From positions 2,604,001 to 2,668,000 of the forward strand of contig NZ_JACHVS010000001.1 of assembly GCF_014190875.1 (NCBI RefSeq): a stretch of DNA of 64,000 bases, written 5' to 3'. The DNA is from Paeniglutamicibacter cryotolerans (GTDB lineage Bacteria; Actinomycetota; Actinomycetes; Actinomycetales; Micrococcaceae). Below are positions 48,093 to 55,384 of this stretch, piece after piece. A program made the translations under genes and the position numbers. Under the pieces are notes generated by a model. That model saw only the letters and a list, made by a program, of their open reading frames with translations. It was not told the DNA's origin and did not search any database. The first letter of the stretch is position 1. The number at the start of each line of letters is the position of its first letter.

Positions 48093-48130
48093 GCGAAAGG
48101 GCACGTACCGCAAGGTACGTGCCCTTTCGC
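48093..48130. terminator. Bidirectional terminator between mtr and fadD
   Basis: A perfect 17-bp stem (GCGAAAGGGCACGTACC, 48093-48109, with 48114-48130) closed by a GCAA tetraloop lies between convergent genes. Confidence 0.88.
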
Positions 48131-48144
48131 GTTGAGGCCGGGCG

Positions 48145-49953
48145 TCAGGCGACCGGCTTGGAGTAGATCTCCTCCACGACCTGGCCGAAGTCCTTGAGCA
48201 CCTGTGCGCGCTTGATCTTCATCGACGGGGTCAGGTGGCCGGAGTCCTCGGTGAAGTCGGTGGGCACGATGCGGAACTCCCGGATCGCCTCGGCCTGCGA
48301 GACTACCGTATTCGCCTTGGCCACCAGCACGGCGACGGCCTCCCGGACCTGCGGCAGTTCGGAGGCGCGGGCCACCGTGGTGTCGGCCGGCAGCTGGTGG
48401 CGCTCCAGCCAGCCCGGCAGCGCCTCGGCGTCGAGGGTGATCAGTGCGGAGATGAACGGGCGGGCATCGCCCACGACGACGCACTGGGAAATCAGCGCGT
48501 CCGAACGGATCTGGTCCTCGAGCATCGCCGGAACCACGTTCTTGCCGCTGGCCGTGACGATGATCTCCTTCTTGCGTCCGGTGATGCGCAGGAAGCCCTC
48601 GGCGTCGAGCTCGCCGATGTCGCCGGTGCGGAACCATCCGTCGACGAACGTCTCCTCGGCCAGATCCGGGCGATTGAAGTAGCCGCGCATCACGCAGGCG
48701 CCCTTGGCCAGGATCTCCCCGTCGTCGGCGATGCGCACCGCGTTGCCCGGCAGCGGGCGCCCCACTGAACCGATCTTGATCTTCTTCGGAGTGTTCACGG
48801 TGATCGGGGCGGTGGTCTCGGTCAGTCCGTAGCCCTCGAGGATCGTCAGCCCGATGCCGTGGAAGAAGTGGCCCAGGCGTTCACCCAGCGGTGCGCCGCC
48901 GGAAACGGCGTAGACGATCTCCCCGCCCATGGCGGCCCGGATCTTCTTGTAGAGCAGCACGTCGAAGAGCTGGTGCTTCAGGGTCAGGCCCAGCGGAACC
49001 TTGCCTGCTTCGGAGGCCCGGGACCAGGCGATGGCGGTGGCCGATGCCGCGTGGAAGATCTTGCCCTTGCCGCCGTCCTCTGCCTTGAGCATCGAGGAGT
49101 TGTAGACCTTCTCGAAGACGCGGGGCACGGCGAGGATGAAGGTCGGTTTGAACGACTGCAGGTCGGCCATCAGGTTCTTCACATCCGGGGTATGGCCGAC
49201 GCGCACGCCGGCGCAGACGCAGAGCACCGAGATGTAGCGGGCGAAGACGTGGGCCAGGGGGAGGAACATGATGGTCGAGGCACCCTGGTGCACGCATTCG
49301 GGCAGGGCCACCGCAGCATTCTCGGAGAGCTCGACGAAGTTGCTGTGCATCAGCTCGCAGCCCTTGGGCCGCCCGGTGGTTCCGGAGGTGTAGATGATGG
49401 TGGCCAGGGAGTCCATTCCGGCCGACGTGCGGCGTTTTTCGAGCGCCTCGTCCGAGACGGTGGCGCCGGCCTCGCGCAGCGGATCCAGTCCGTTGCCGTC
49501 CATCTGCCAGAGGTGCTTGATCTCCGCCAGGCCCTCCTGATGGGCCGCCTGGCGGACCACGTTCTCATGCCGGGGGGCCTCGACAATGACGGCTGCCGCG
49601 CCGGAGTCGCCCAGGATCCACGCGACCTGGCTGGGGGAGGAAGTCTCGTAGACGGGAACCGAGACGCAGCCGGCGAACCAGATGGCGAAGTCGACCAGCG
49701 CCCATTCGTAGCGGGTGCTGGCCATCAGCCCTATGCGTGCCCCGGATTCGAGCCCGCTGGCGATCAGGCCCTTGGCGAGCAGGGAGGCGTCAGCTGCGAA
49801 TTCCTTGGCCGAGACATCGGACCAGGTTCCGTCCTGGTTGGGCCGTGAAAAGAGCACGGGGTTCGATGTAGAAGTCGCGTGGCGCAGCACCAGGTCAGTA
49901 ATATTCATCTGGGGTTGGTTGACTACCAGGGGTGGAACGCTGAATTCGCGCAC
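48145..49953 (-). CDS. Long-chain fatty acyl-CoA synthetase (FadD15-type)
   Basis: An AMP-forming ligase of 602 residues that activates fatty acids. Motifs: IIYTSGTTGRPKGCELMHSN, EGYGLTETTAPITVNTP, WFRTGDIGELDAEGFLRITG and GRKKEIIVTASGKNV. The composition fits the bacterial FadD15/long-chain group. The GTG at 49953 has AAGGAG five bases upstream and gives REFSVPPLVV as in related proteins. An ATG at 50010 would add 19 residues and lies exactly six bases after a TAGGAT -10, so either a leaderless longer form or a 57-base leader is possible. Confidence 0.9.
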   Translation of the reverse strand: MREFSVPPLVVNQPQMNITDLVLRHATSTSNPVLFSRPNQDGTWSDVSAKEFAADASLLAKGLIASGLESGARIGLMASTRYEWALVDFAIWFAGCVSVPVYETSSPSQVAWILGDSGAAAVIVEAPRHENVVRQAAHQEGLAEIKHLWQMDGNGLDPLREAGATVSDEALEKRRTSAGMDSLATIIYTSGTTGRPKGCELMHSNFVELSENAAVALPECVHQGASTIMFLPLAHVFARYISVLCVCAGVRVGHTPDVKNLMADLQSFKPTFILAVPRVFEKVYNSSMLKAEDGGKGKIFHAASATAIAWSRASEAGKVPLGLTLKHQLFDVLLYKKIRAAMGGEIVYAVSGGAPLGERLGHFFHGIGLTILEGYGLTETTAPITVNTPKKIKIGSVGRPLPGNAVRIADDGEILAKGACVMRGYFNRPDLAEETFVDGWFRTGDIGELDAEGFLRITGRKKEIIVTASGKNVVPAMLEDQIRSDALISQCVVVGDARPFISALITLDAEALPGWLERHQLPADTTVARASELPQVREAVAVLVAKANTVVSQAEAIREFRIVPTDFTEDSGHLTPSMKIKRAQVLKDFGQVVEEIYSKPVA

Positions 49954-50016
49954 TGCGACTCCTTCTCGAGGTAAGTGGCCCGTGGCGAACAGGTGAACTG
50001 CCCGGGCCATGAATCA

Positions 50017-50022
50017 ATCCTA
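50017..50022 (-). promoter_or_regulatory. fadD -10 element
   Basis: On the minus strand TAGGAT (50022-50017) is followed after six bases by ATG 50010. The predicted transcript start is that ATG, 57 bases before the better-supported GTG start of fadD. TATACT at 50042-50047 may serve the divergent glucokinase gene. Confidence 0.45.
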
Positions 50023-50089
50023 GTGGTTTAAGTCACACTTTATACTCATCGGTAACAAAAATTTTCGGCATACACCCGCAGGAGTAGGA

Positions 50090-51058
50090 ATGCACGTGGA
50101 AAACGAGCTCGCCATTGGCATCGACATCGGCGGAACGAAGATCGCCGCGGGGCTGGTCGACGCCGAGGGGCGAGTGGTCGAGGAAGTGCGCCGTGCCACG
50201 CCGGGGCACGACGCCCGCGCCGTGGAGCGGACCGTTGCGGCGCTGGTCGCCGAGCTCGGAGCCCAGGCCCCCGGGGCTGCGGTGGGAGTCGGTGCAGCCG
50301 GCTGGATGGACCTCAGTGGTTCCACAGTGCTCTTCAGTCCGCATTTGGCCTGGCGCAACGAGCCGCTGCGCGCCCGGCTCGAGGAGATGGTGGGGCGCCG
50401 GGTCCTGCTGTGTAACGACGCGGATGCCGCAGGCTGGGCCGAGTACCGCTACGGCGCCGCGGCCGGGGAGTCCCATGCAGTGGTACTGACGCTGGGCACC
50501 GGCATCGGCGGGGCCATGGTCACCGACGGGGTGCTGCAGCGCGGACGTTTCGGGGTGGCGGGGGAGTTCGGCCACCAGACGCTGGTACACGAAGGGCACC
50601 GCTGCGCCTGTGGAAACCGTGGCTGCTGGGAGCAGTACGCCTCGGGCAACGCGCTGGGCAGGGAGGGGCGGGGCCTGTTGGCCGCCGGTTCACCGGTGGC
50701 CCATGCGCTGCGCGATGCCGCCGGTGGGAACGCCGACGCTGTGACCGGCGAGTTGGTGACCCGGCTCGCAGCGTCGGGCGATGCGGCGTGCCGCGACCTG
50801 CTGGTTGACGCCGGTCATTGGCTGGGCATCGGCATTGCGAACCTCGCGGCTGTGCTTGATCCCGGGATCGTCGTGATTGGCGGCGGTCTGGGGTCGGCCG
50901 CCCCGCTGCTGATCGACACGGCGGCGGACACCTACCGACGTACCCTTTCCGGGCGCAGCTACCGGCCGTTCGCCCGGGTCGTTCGAGCTGCCCTGGGTCC
51001 GGCCGCCGGGCTCATCGGTGCTGCCGACCTGGCCCGCCGTGCGCCCGCCGAAGATTAG
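50090..51058 (+). CDS. ROK-family glucokinase/sugar kinase
   Basis: A 322-residue ROK protein with GIDIGGTKIAAGLVD (phosphate 1), TLGTGIGGAMVTDG (phosphate 2), and the zinc motif HRCACGNRGCWEQYASG typical of ROK kinases. It lacks an N-terminal helix-turn-helix, so it is a kinase rather than a repressor. The glucose specificity is the usual one for actinobacterial members and is inferred. GGAG lies eight bases before the ATG. It is divergent from fadD. Confidence 0.88.
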   Translation: MHVENELAIGIDIGGTKIAAGLVDAEGRVVEEVRRATPGHDARAVERTVAALVAELGAQAPGAAVGVGAAGWMDLSGSTVLFSPHLAWRNEPLRARLEEMVGRRVLLCNDADAAGWAEYRYGAAAGESHAVVLTLGTGIGGAMVTDGVLQRGRFGVAGEFGHQTLVHEGHRCACGNRGCWEQYASGNALGREGRGLLAAGSPVAHALRDAAGGNADAVTGELVTRLAASGDAACRDLLVDAGHWLGIGIANLAAVLDPGIVVIGGGLGSAAPLLIDTAADTYRRTLSGRSYRPFARVVRAALGPAAGLIGAADLARRAPAED

Positions 51059-51075
51059 ACGGGGAAGGGGCCTGG

Positions 51076-51543
51076 TTAGATCCGGGCCCCGTCGTCCCCG
51101 TTGTCCGCGCGGTGCCGCGGCAGCTTCCACATCAGGAATCCCACAGACAGCAGGAACACTGCAATCAGCCCAATCCACAGTGGCGTCGGCGACCTCCGCA
51201 GGAACATCGCGGCGAGCAGCAACACGATAGGCGCACCGGTGGCGCCACACCAGGCCAGGACCAGCAGCGGGTTTCCGAAGCCCAGCGGCGGGGGATCTTC
51301 GGGAACGAACTCGCCGTCATCGGTATCGTCGACCTCGTAGTCGCGGGGACCGACGAGTGCCGGATGCATCCTGAAGACGCCCGGATCCACCGGGGTCGGG
51401 GTGGGGGGCGCCAGCGGTTCCGCCGGATCGGCCGGTCGGTCGGCCGTGGGATCGTCCTCCTCCAGACGCCGCACGAGGTCGGCCCATGCGGCGTCGTCTC
51501 CGGTGGGGTCGTGCGGGGTTTCGGCTGGATTTTGTTCAGGCAC
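51076..51543 (-). CDS. Small membrane protein, unknown function
   Basis: A 155-residue protein: an acidic, Pro-rich cytoplasmic half (AWADLVRRLEEDDPTADRPA) followed by two membrane segments (NPLLVLAWCGATGAPIVLLL and PLWIGLIAVFLLSVGFLMWK) near the C-terminus. GTG 51543 was chosen because GGGAGGGAC lies about seven bases upstream. The start overlaps the end of the hydrolase gene by eight bases, so the two are cotranscribed. I do not recognise a family. Confidence 0.75.
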   Translation of the reverse strand: MPEQNPAETPHDPTGDDAAWADLVRRLEEDDPTADRPADPAEPLAPPTPTPVDPGVFRMHPALVGPRDYEVDDTDDGEFVPEDPPPLGFGNPLLVLAWCGATGAPIVLLLAAMFLRRSPTPLWIGLIAVFLLSVGFLMWKLPRHRADNGDDGARI

Positions 51544-52309
51544 GTTCGGTCCCTCCCAGGGACTGGATGAATGAAATGGATCCGGCAAAGATCTCCTGTG
51601 CATCGTAGTCCAGTGTCGCCACATGGTAGCTGCGGGCCAGTCGCCTGATCGTCAAGGGGGCGGCCGGGCCCAGCCCGCTGCGCAGTGCCGCGATGCTGCT
51701 TTCCGGGACCACGTGGTCGGCATCCGAGCGGTACACCAGCACCGGGCAGGATATGCGCGGCAGTCGATCGATGGTGGCCCGGAACAGCTTGCCCAGCTGA
51801 TGTACCCCGGCAACCGGCGTGCGGGAGTAGGCCCCCTCGCTTACCCCGGGCATCGCTATGTCATCGGCGATGGCGTTCACCGACGGCACCACGAAGCGCA
51901 GCACCCCGGCGAACTTGGCCGTCGCCTGGCCGAAGGTCAGCGCGGGGTTCACCAGTATTAGGCCGGCGGGGGAATGGGTGGCCGCCAGATACAGCGCCAG
52001 TGCCCCGCCCATGGACAATCCGCAGACGTACACCCGCGCATGGCGGGCTGCCAGCGCCTCGTATTCCCGGGCGACGGCGGCGACGATGTCGGTATAGGTA
52101 GTGGCGGCCAGATCCTGCCACCGGGTCCCGTGCCCCGGCAGCAGCGGCAGCGCAACGCTGTAGCCGGCGGCGGACAGCGCATCGGCCCAGGGGCGCATGC
52201 CCGACGGTCCAGCGGTGAACCCGTGGATGACCAGTACGGCCTCCCCATTGGAGCCCTGGTGCTTGAACGGAGTCTGGTCAAGGGCCGCGGCCCCGCCTGT
52301 GTCTTGCAT
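51536..52309 (-). CDS. Alpha/beta hydrolase (carboxylesterase/monoacylglycerol lipase type)
   Basis: A 257-residue serine hydrolase with VLVIHGFTAGPSGMRPWADA (oxyanion strand), the nucleophile elbow CGLSMGGALALYLA, the acid in YRSDADHVVPESS and the His in ARSYHVATLDYD. The catalytic triad is complete. The sequence is close to the esterase/monoglyceride lipase group; the natural substrate is unknown. The neighbouring acyltransferase and acyl-CoA synthetase genes point to lipid metabolism. The ribosome site is weak. Confidence 0.86.
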   Translation of the reverse strand: MQDTGGAAALDQTPFKHQGSNGEAVLVIHGFTAGPSGMRPWADALSAAGYSVALPLLPGHGTRWQDLAATTYTDIVAAVAREYEALAARHARVYVCGLSMGGALALYLAATHSPAGLILVNPALTFGQATAKFAGVLRFVVPSVNAIADDIAMPGVSEGAYSRTPVAGVHQLGKLFRATIDRLPRISCPVLVYRSDADHVVPESSIAALRSGLGPAAPLTIRRLARSYHVATLDYDAQEIFAGSISFIQSLGGTERA

Positions 52310-52363
52310 TATCTGCCCCCATGAAGGGCCCGCGGGATAGGCCCGGGGCCGAGATATGCCTAA

Positions 52364-52378
52364 GGTTAGAGCCTAACC
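52364..52378. promoter_or_regulatory. Perfect dyad GGTTAG-AGC-CTAACC
   Basis: A 15-base palindrome with 6-bp arms and a 3-base centre lies in the divergent region between the hydrolase and acyltransferase genes. It overlaps a TAAGGT hexamer that could be a -10. It looks like a regulator binding site, protein unknown. Confidence 0.4.
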
Positions 52379-52443
52379 GACCCCGGGTACCAGCATCCGG
52401 TATCCCCACGACACCGACCCCGGAGGGGCGGAAGGCCAGCACA

Positions 52444-53184
52444 TTGTTCTACTGGATCATGAAACGGTTGTTCATCGCACCGTTCGTCAACATCGTTTTC
52501 AGGCCCTGGGTCAAGGGTCTGGAGCGGATCCCTGCGCAGGGCGGCGCAATCCTGGCCAGCAACCACCTCTCCGTCTCCGACTCCATTTTCCTGCCTGTCG
52601 CCGTATCGCGCCCGGTGGTGTTCCTGGCCAAGAGCGACTACTTCACCGGCCGCGGCATCAAGGGCAGGGCGACGGCGCTGTTTTTCCGCCTCTCCAACCA
52701 GTTGCCGATGGACCGCTCCGGTGGCACCGCATCGGCGAATTCGCTGGGGGTCGGCGCCCAGGCGCTGCTCGACGGACAACTGCTGGGCATCTACCCCGAG
52801 GGCACGCGCAGCCCAGACGGCCGGCTGTATCGCGGGAAGCTCGGCGTCGCAAAGCTGGCATTGGAGACCGGTGTCCCGGTGATCCCCATCGCGATGATCG
52901 GCACCGACAAGGTGCAGCCGATCGGCAAGCGCCTGCCGAACATCCGCCGGGTGGGCATGATCGTCGGTGAACCGCTGGACTTCAGCAGGTACGCCGGGCT
53001 GGCCGAGGACCGCTTCGTGCAGCGTTCGGTGGCGGACGAGATCATGTACGCGATCATGCGGCTCTCCGGCCAGGAATACGCCGATACCTATGCGGCGACG
53101 GTCAAGGCGCGCATGGATGCCGAACGCCAGGCTGCCCGTCATGTCTCGAAACGCCGTCCGGGCAGGAAATCAGTTTCCGACTAG
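52444..53184 (+). CDS. 1-acyl-sn-glycerol-3-phosphate acyltransferase
   Basis: A PlsC-family protein of 246 residues that acylates lysophosphatidate in phospholipid synthesis. Block I ASNHLSVSDSIF has the His-x4-Asp motif, block II follows, and block III is IYPEGTRSPDGRLYRGKLGV; block IV PVIPIAMIG is present. The start is TTG 52444 (FYWIMKRLFIAPF) with GGAAGG eight bases upstream; the frame is open further up but contains the dyad and promoter. The short amphipathic N-terminus would hold it at the membrane. Rv2182c lies at the same place near aroG in M. tuberculosis. Confidence 0.88.
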   Translation: MFYWIMKRLFIAPFVNIVFRPWVKGLERIPAQGGAILASNHLSVSDSIFLPVAVSRPVVFLAKSDYFTGRGIKGRATALFFRLSNQLPMDRSGGTASANSLGVGAQALLDGQLLGIYPEGTRSPDGRLYRGKLGVAKLALETGVPVIPIAMIGTDKVQPIGKRLPNIRRVGMIVGEPLDFSRYAGLAEDRFVQRSVADEIMYAIMRLSGQEYADTYAATVKARMDAERQAARHVSKRRPGRKSVSD

Positions 53185-53291
53185 GACTTTGGCGCCCCGG
53201 GGTGGTAGCCCCGCCAGCAGCCCCGGTCATTGAGTGTTAACGTGGGTGCGCCCAGATGACGGGAGAAGTGCGGCACCACACGCAGGAGGTC

Positions 53292-53297
53292 TACGCT
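53292..53297 (+). promoter_or_regulatory. -10 element of a leaderless aroG promoter
   Basis: TACGCT is followed after exactly six bases by GTG 53304. A longer frame starting at ATG 53256 would place the promoter inside the gene. AGGAGG at 53284 is 14 bases from GTG 53304, too far for normal initiation. Confidence 0.5.
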
Positions 53298-53303
53298 GGG
53301 AAG

Positions 53304-54701
53304 GTGACTCAGACTTCCTCCGCCCCCCTGTTCCCCGGCAGCTCGCCTGCCGGACCCGCCGTCGACCCGGATCTGGATCTCTGGCGCTCGCTGCCCATCG
53401 CCCAGCAGCCCAGCTGGAGTGGCACGCCTGCCTATGACTCGGCGATCGCCGAACTGGGCTCACGCCCACCGCTGGTCTTCGCCGGCGAGGTCGACGTCCT
53501 GCGGGAGCGCCTCGCGGCAGCGGCCAACGGCAAGGCCTTCCTGCTCCAGGGAGGGGATTGCGCCGAGACCTTCGACGGCGCCACTGCCGACAAGATCAGC
53601 GCCCGCGTGAAGACCATCCTGCAGATGTCCGTCGTGCTCACCTACGGCGCCTCGATGCCCGTGGTGAAGATGGGCCGCATGGCCGGGCAGTTCGCCAAGC
53701 CGCGCTCCTCCAACGACGAGACCCGCGACGGTGTCACGCTGCCGGCCTTCCGCGGCGACATCGTCAACGGTTACGACTTCACCCCCGAATCCCGGGCCCA
53801 TGACCCGCAGCGCATGGTCCACGCGTACCACACCTCCGCCTCCACGCTGAACCTGATTCGTGCCTTCACCCAGGGTGGATTCGCCGACCTTCGTTCGGTG
53901 CACTCCTGGAACAAGGGCTTCACCTCCAACCCGGCACACAGCCGCTACGAACAGCTGGCCGGCGAGATCGACCGCGCCGTGCGCTTCATGAATGCCTGCG
54001 GAACCGACTTCGAGGCGCTCAAGCGCACCGAGTTCTTCGCCAGCCACGAGGCCCTGCTGCTTGACTACGAGCGCGCATTGACCCGCACCGATTCGCGGAC
54101 CGGACAGCCATACGACACCTCCGGCCACTTCCTGTGGATCGGGGAGCGCACCCGCCAGCTGGACGGCGCCCACGTGGACTTCCTCTCGCGCGTGCGCAAC
54201 CCGATCGGTGTGAAGCTCGGCCCGACGACGTCGCCGGACGATGCGCTGGCCCTGATCGAGAAGCTTGATCCGAACCGCGAACCAGGCCGCCTGACCTTCA
54301 TCACCCGCATGGGCGCGAAGAACATCCGCGAGAAGCTGCCGAACCTGGTCGAGAAGGTCACCGCCTCCGGCGCCAAGGTGCTGTGGGTGACCGACCCGAT
54401 GCATGGAAACACGGTCACCAGCGGCAACGGCTACAAGACCCGCAACTTCGACGACGTCATGGACGAGGTCCGCGGCTTCTTCGAGGTACACGACGCGCTG
54501 GGCACCTTCCCCGGTGGCCTGCACGTGGAGATGACCGGCGACGACGTGGCCGAGTGCCTCGGTGGAGCCGACCCGATCCGCCAGGAGCAGTTCGAGGACC
54601 TCTACGAGTCGGTCTGCGATCCGCGCTTGAATCACCGCCAGTCGCTGGAGATGGCCTTCTTGGTTTCCGGGGCCCTGGCCAAGCGCGGCGAAGCCAAGTA
54701 A
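53304..54701 (+). CDS. aroG: Type II 3-deoxy-D-arabino-heptulosonate-7-phosphate synthase
   Basis: The first enzyme of the shikimate pathway, condensing phosphoenolpyruvate and erythrose-4-phosphate. The 465-residue type II (plant-like) form has AFLLQGGDCAETFDG with the metal-binding Cys, YGASMPVVKMGRMAGQFAKP, RGDIVNGYDF, and later VTDPMHGNTVTSGNGYKTRN and GGLHVEMTGDDVAECLGG. The length agrees with the 462-residue AroG of M. tuberculosis from this start. In mycobacteria it binds chorismate mutase and is controlled by aromatic amino acids. Confidence 0.95.
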   Translation: MTQTSSAPLFPGSSPAGPAVDPDLDLWRSLPIAQQPSWSGTPAYDSAIAELGSRPPLVFAGEVDVLRERLAAAANGKAFLLQGGDCAETFDGATADKISARVKTILQMSVVLTYGASMPVVKMGRMAGQFAKPRSSNDETRDGVTLPAFRGDIVNGYDFTPESRAHDPQRMVHAYHTSASTLNLIRAFTQGGFADLRSVHSWNKGFTSNPAHSRYEQLAGEIDRAVRFMNACGTDFEALKRTEFFASHEALLLDYERALTRTDSRTGQPYDTSGHFLWIGERTRQLDGAHVDFLSRVRNPIGVKLGPTTSPDDALALIEKLDPNREPGRLTFITRMGAKNIREKLPNLVEKVTASGAKVLWVTDPMHGNTVTSGNGYKTRNFDDVMDEVRGFFEVHDALGTFPGGLHVEMTGDDVAECLGGADPIRQEQFEDLYESVCDPRLNHRQSLEMAFLVSGALAKRGEAK

Positions 54702-54717
54702 CCAGGCGCCGACCTCG

Positions 54718-54753
54718 ACAGCCGCCGGCACCCGGAAGGGAGCAGGCGGCTGT
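54718..54753 (+). terminator. Candidate terminator after aroG
   Basis: Arms ACAGCCGCC (54718-54726) and GGCGGCTGT (54745-54753) form a 9-bp stem with an 18-base loop, 17 bases after the aroG stop, followed by TGCTGTTGT. The T tract is poor. Confidence 0.5.
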
Positions 54754-54900
54754 TGCTGTTGTCGGATCCACTTCACCGCCAAGAGGGCCGCGTTCAGTGT
54801 CGATATGGCGTACGCCACGCATACGCAATGGCCGGGCGGTCAAGGTGGCGAAGGTATCTCGTTTCATGCTTGCCGGCGGCCTCGTCCGGGCGCTTAGCTC

Positions 54901-55320
54901 GTGTTCGGTCGACGGTCTGCTCTCGGCACACCACCGCATCCGCGCAGAAGTGCCGTAAAGGAGGCCTCTGCTGCCAATCGAAGCATCGTTTTCCCGGCCA
55001 GTCTGCCGGTGCCGGAGAACCTCGAATTGCTCGAGAGCTCGCTGCGGAACCTCACCGAGCAGATGCCGCTGGCCCTTTGCGCTCCGGAAGCTGCCGACGA
55101 GATCCGGAACGGCTGGAAGAAGTGCGTTCCCGTCAGCTCATGGCCGCTCACCGAGCCCGAAACCATCCTGGTCAACACCGTCAGGCGCATGGATCAGTCC
55201 GGGCCGGACGGATCGGCCCAGGGGTTCGAACTCGGTTACCGATCCGGCGGGAGCAACCACGCCATGACCAGTGTGCTGGGCGTCCGGTCCGCAGCCGCCG
55301 ATTGTTCCTCCGGCGACTGA
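54901..55320 (+). CDS. Hypothetical reading frame between aroG and pknL
   Basis: A 139-residue frame on the plus strand. From about residue 35 (LPVPENLELLESSLRNLTEQ) to the end, third codon positions are GC-rich as in real genes here and the composition is protein-like, with two Cys and a Gly/Ser-rich end. The first 30 residues are less convincing. A perfect AAAGGAGG (54957-54964) lies inside the frame without an in-frame start codon at the right distance, which could mean a start in another frame plus a frameshift. I recognise no family. The flanks (54754-54900 and 55321-55384) hold nothing clear. Confidence 0.35.
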   Translation: MFGRRSALGTPPHPRRSAVKEASAANRSIVFPASLPVPENLELLESSLRNLTEQMPLALCAPEAADEIRNGWKKCVPVSSWPLTEPETILVNTVRRMDQSGPDGSAQGFELGYRSGGSNHAMTSVLGVRSAAADCSSGD

Positions 55321-55384
55321 TGCTCCCGGAGGGCTTCCCCCGGTGTTAAGCGGCGCGGCCGCCACGGGCGCTGAACTCGTGGAC

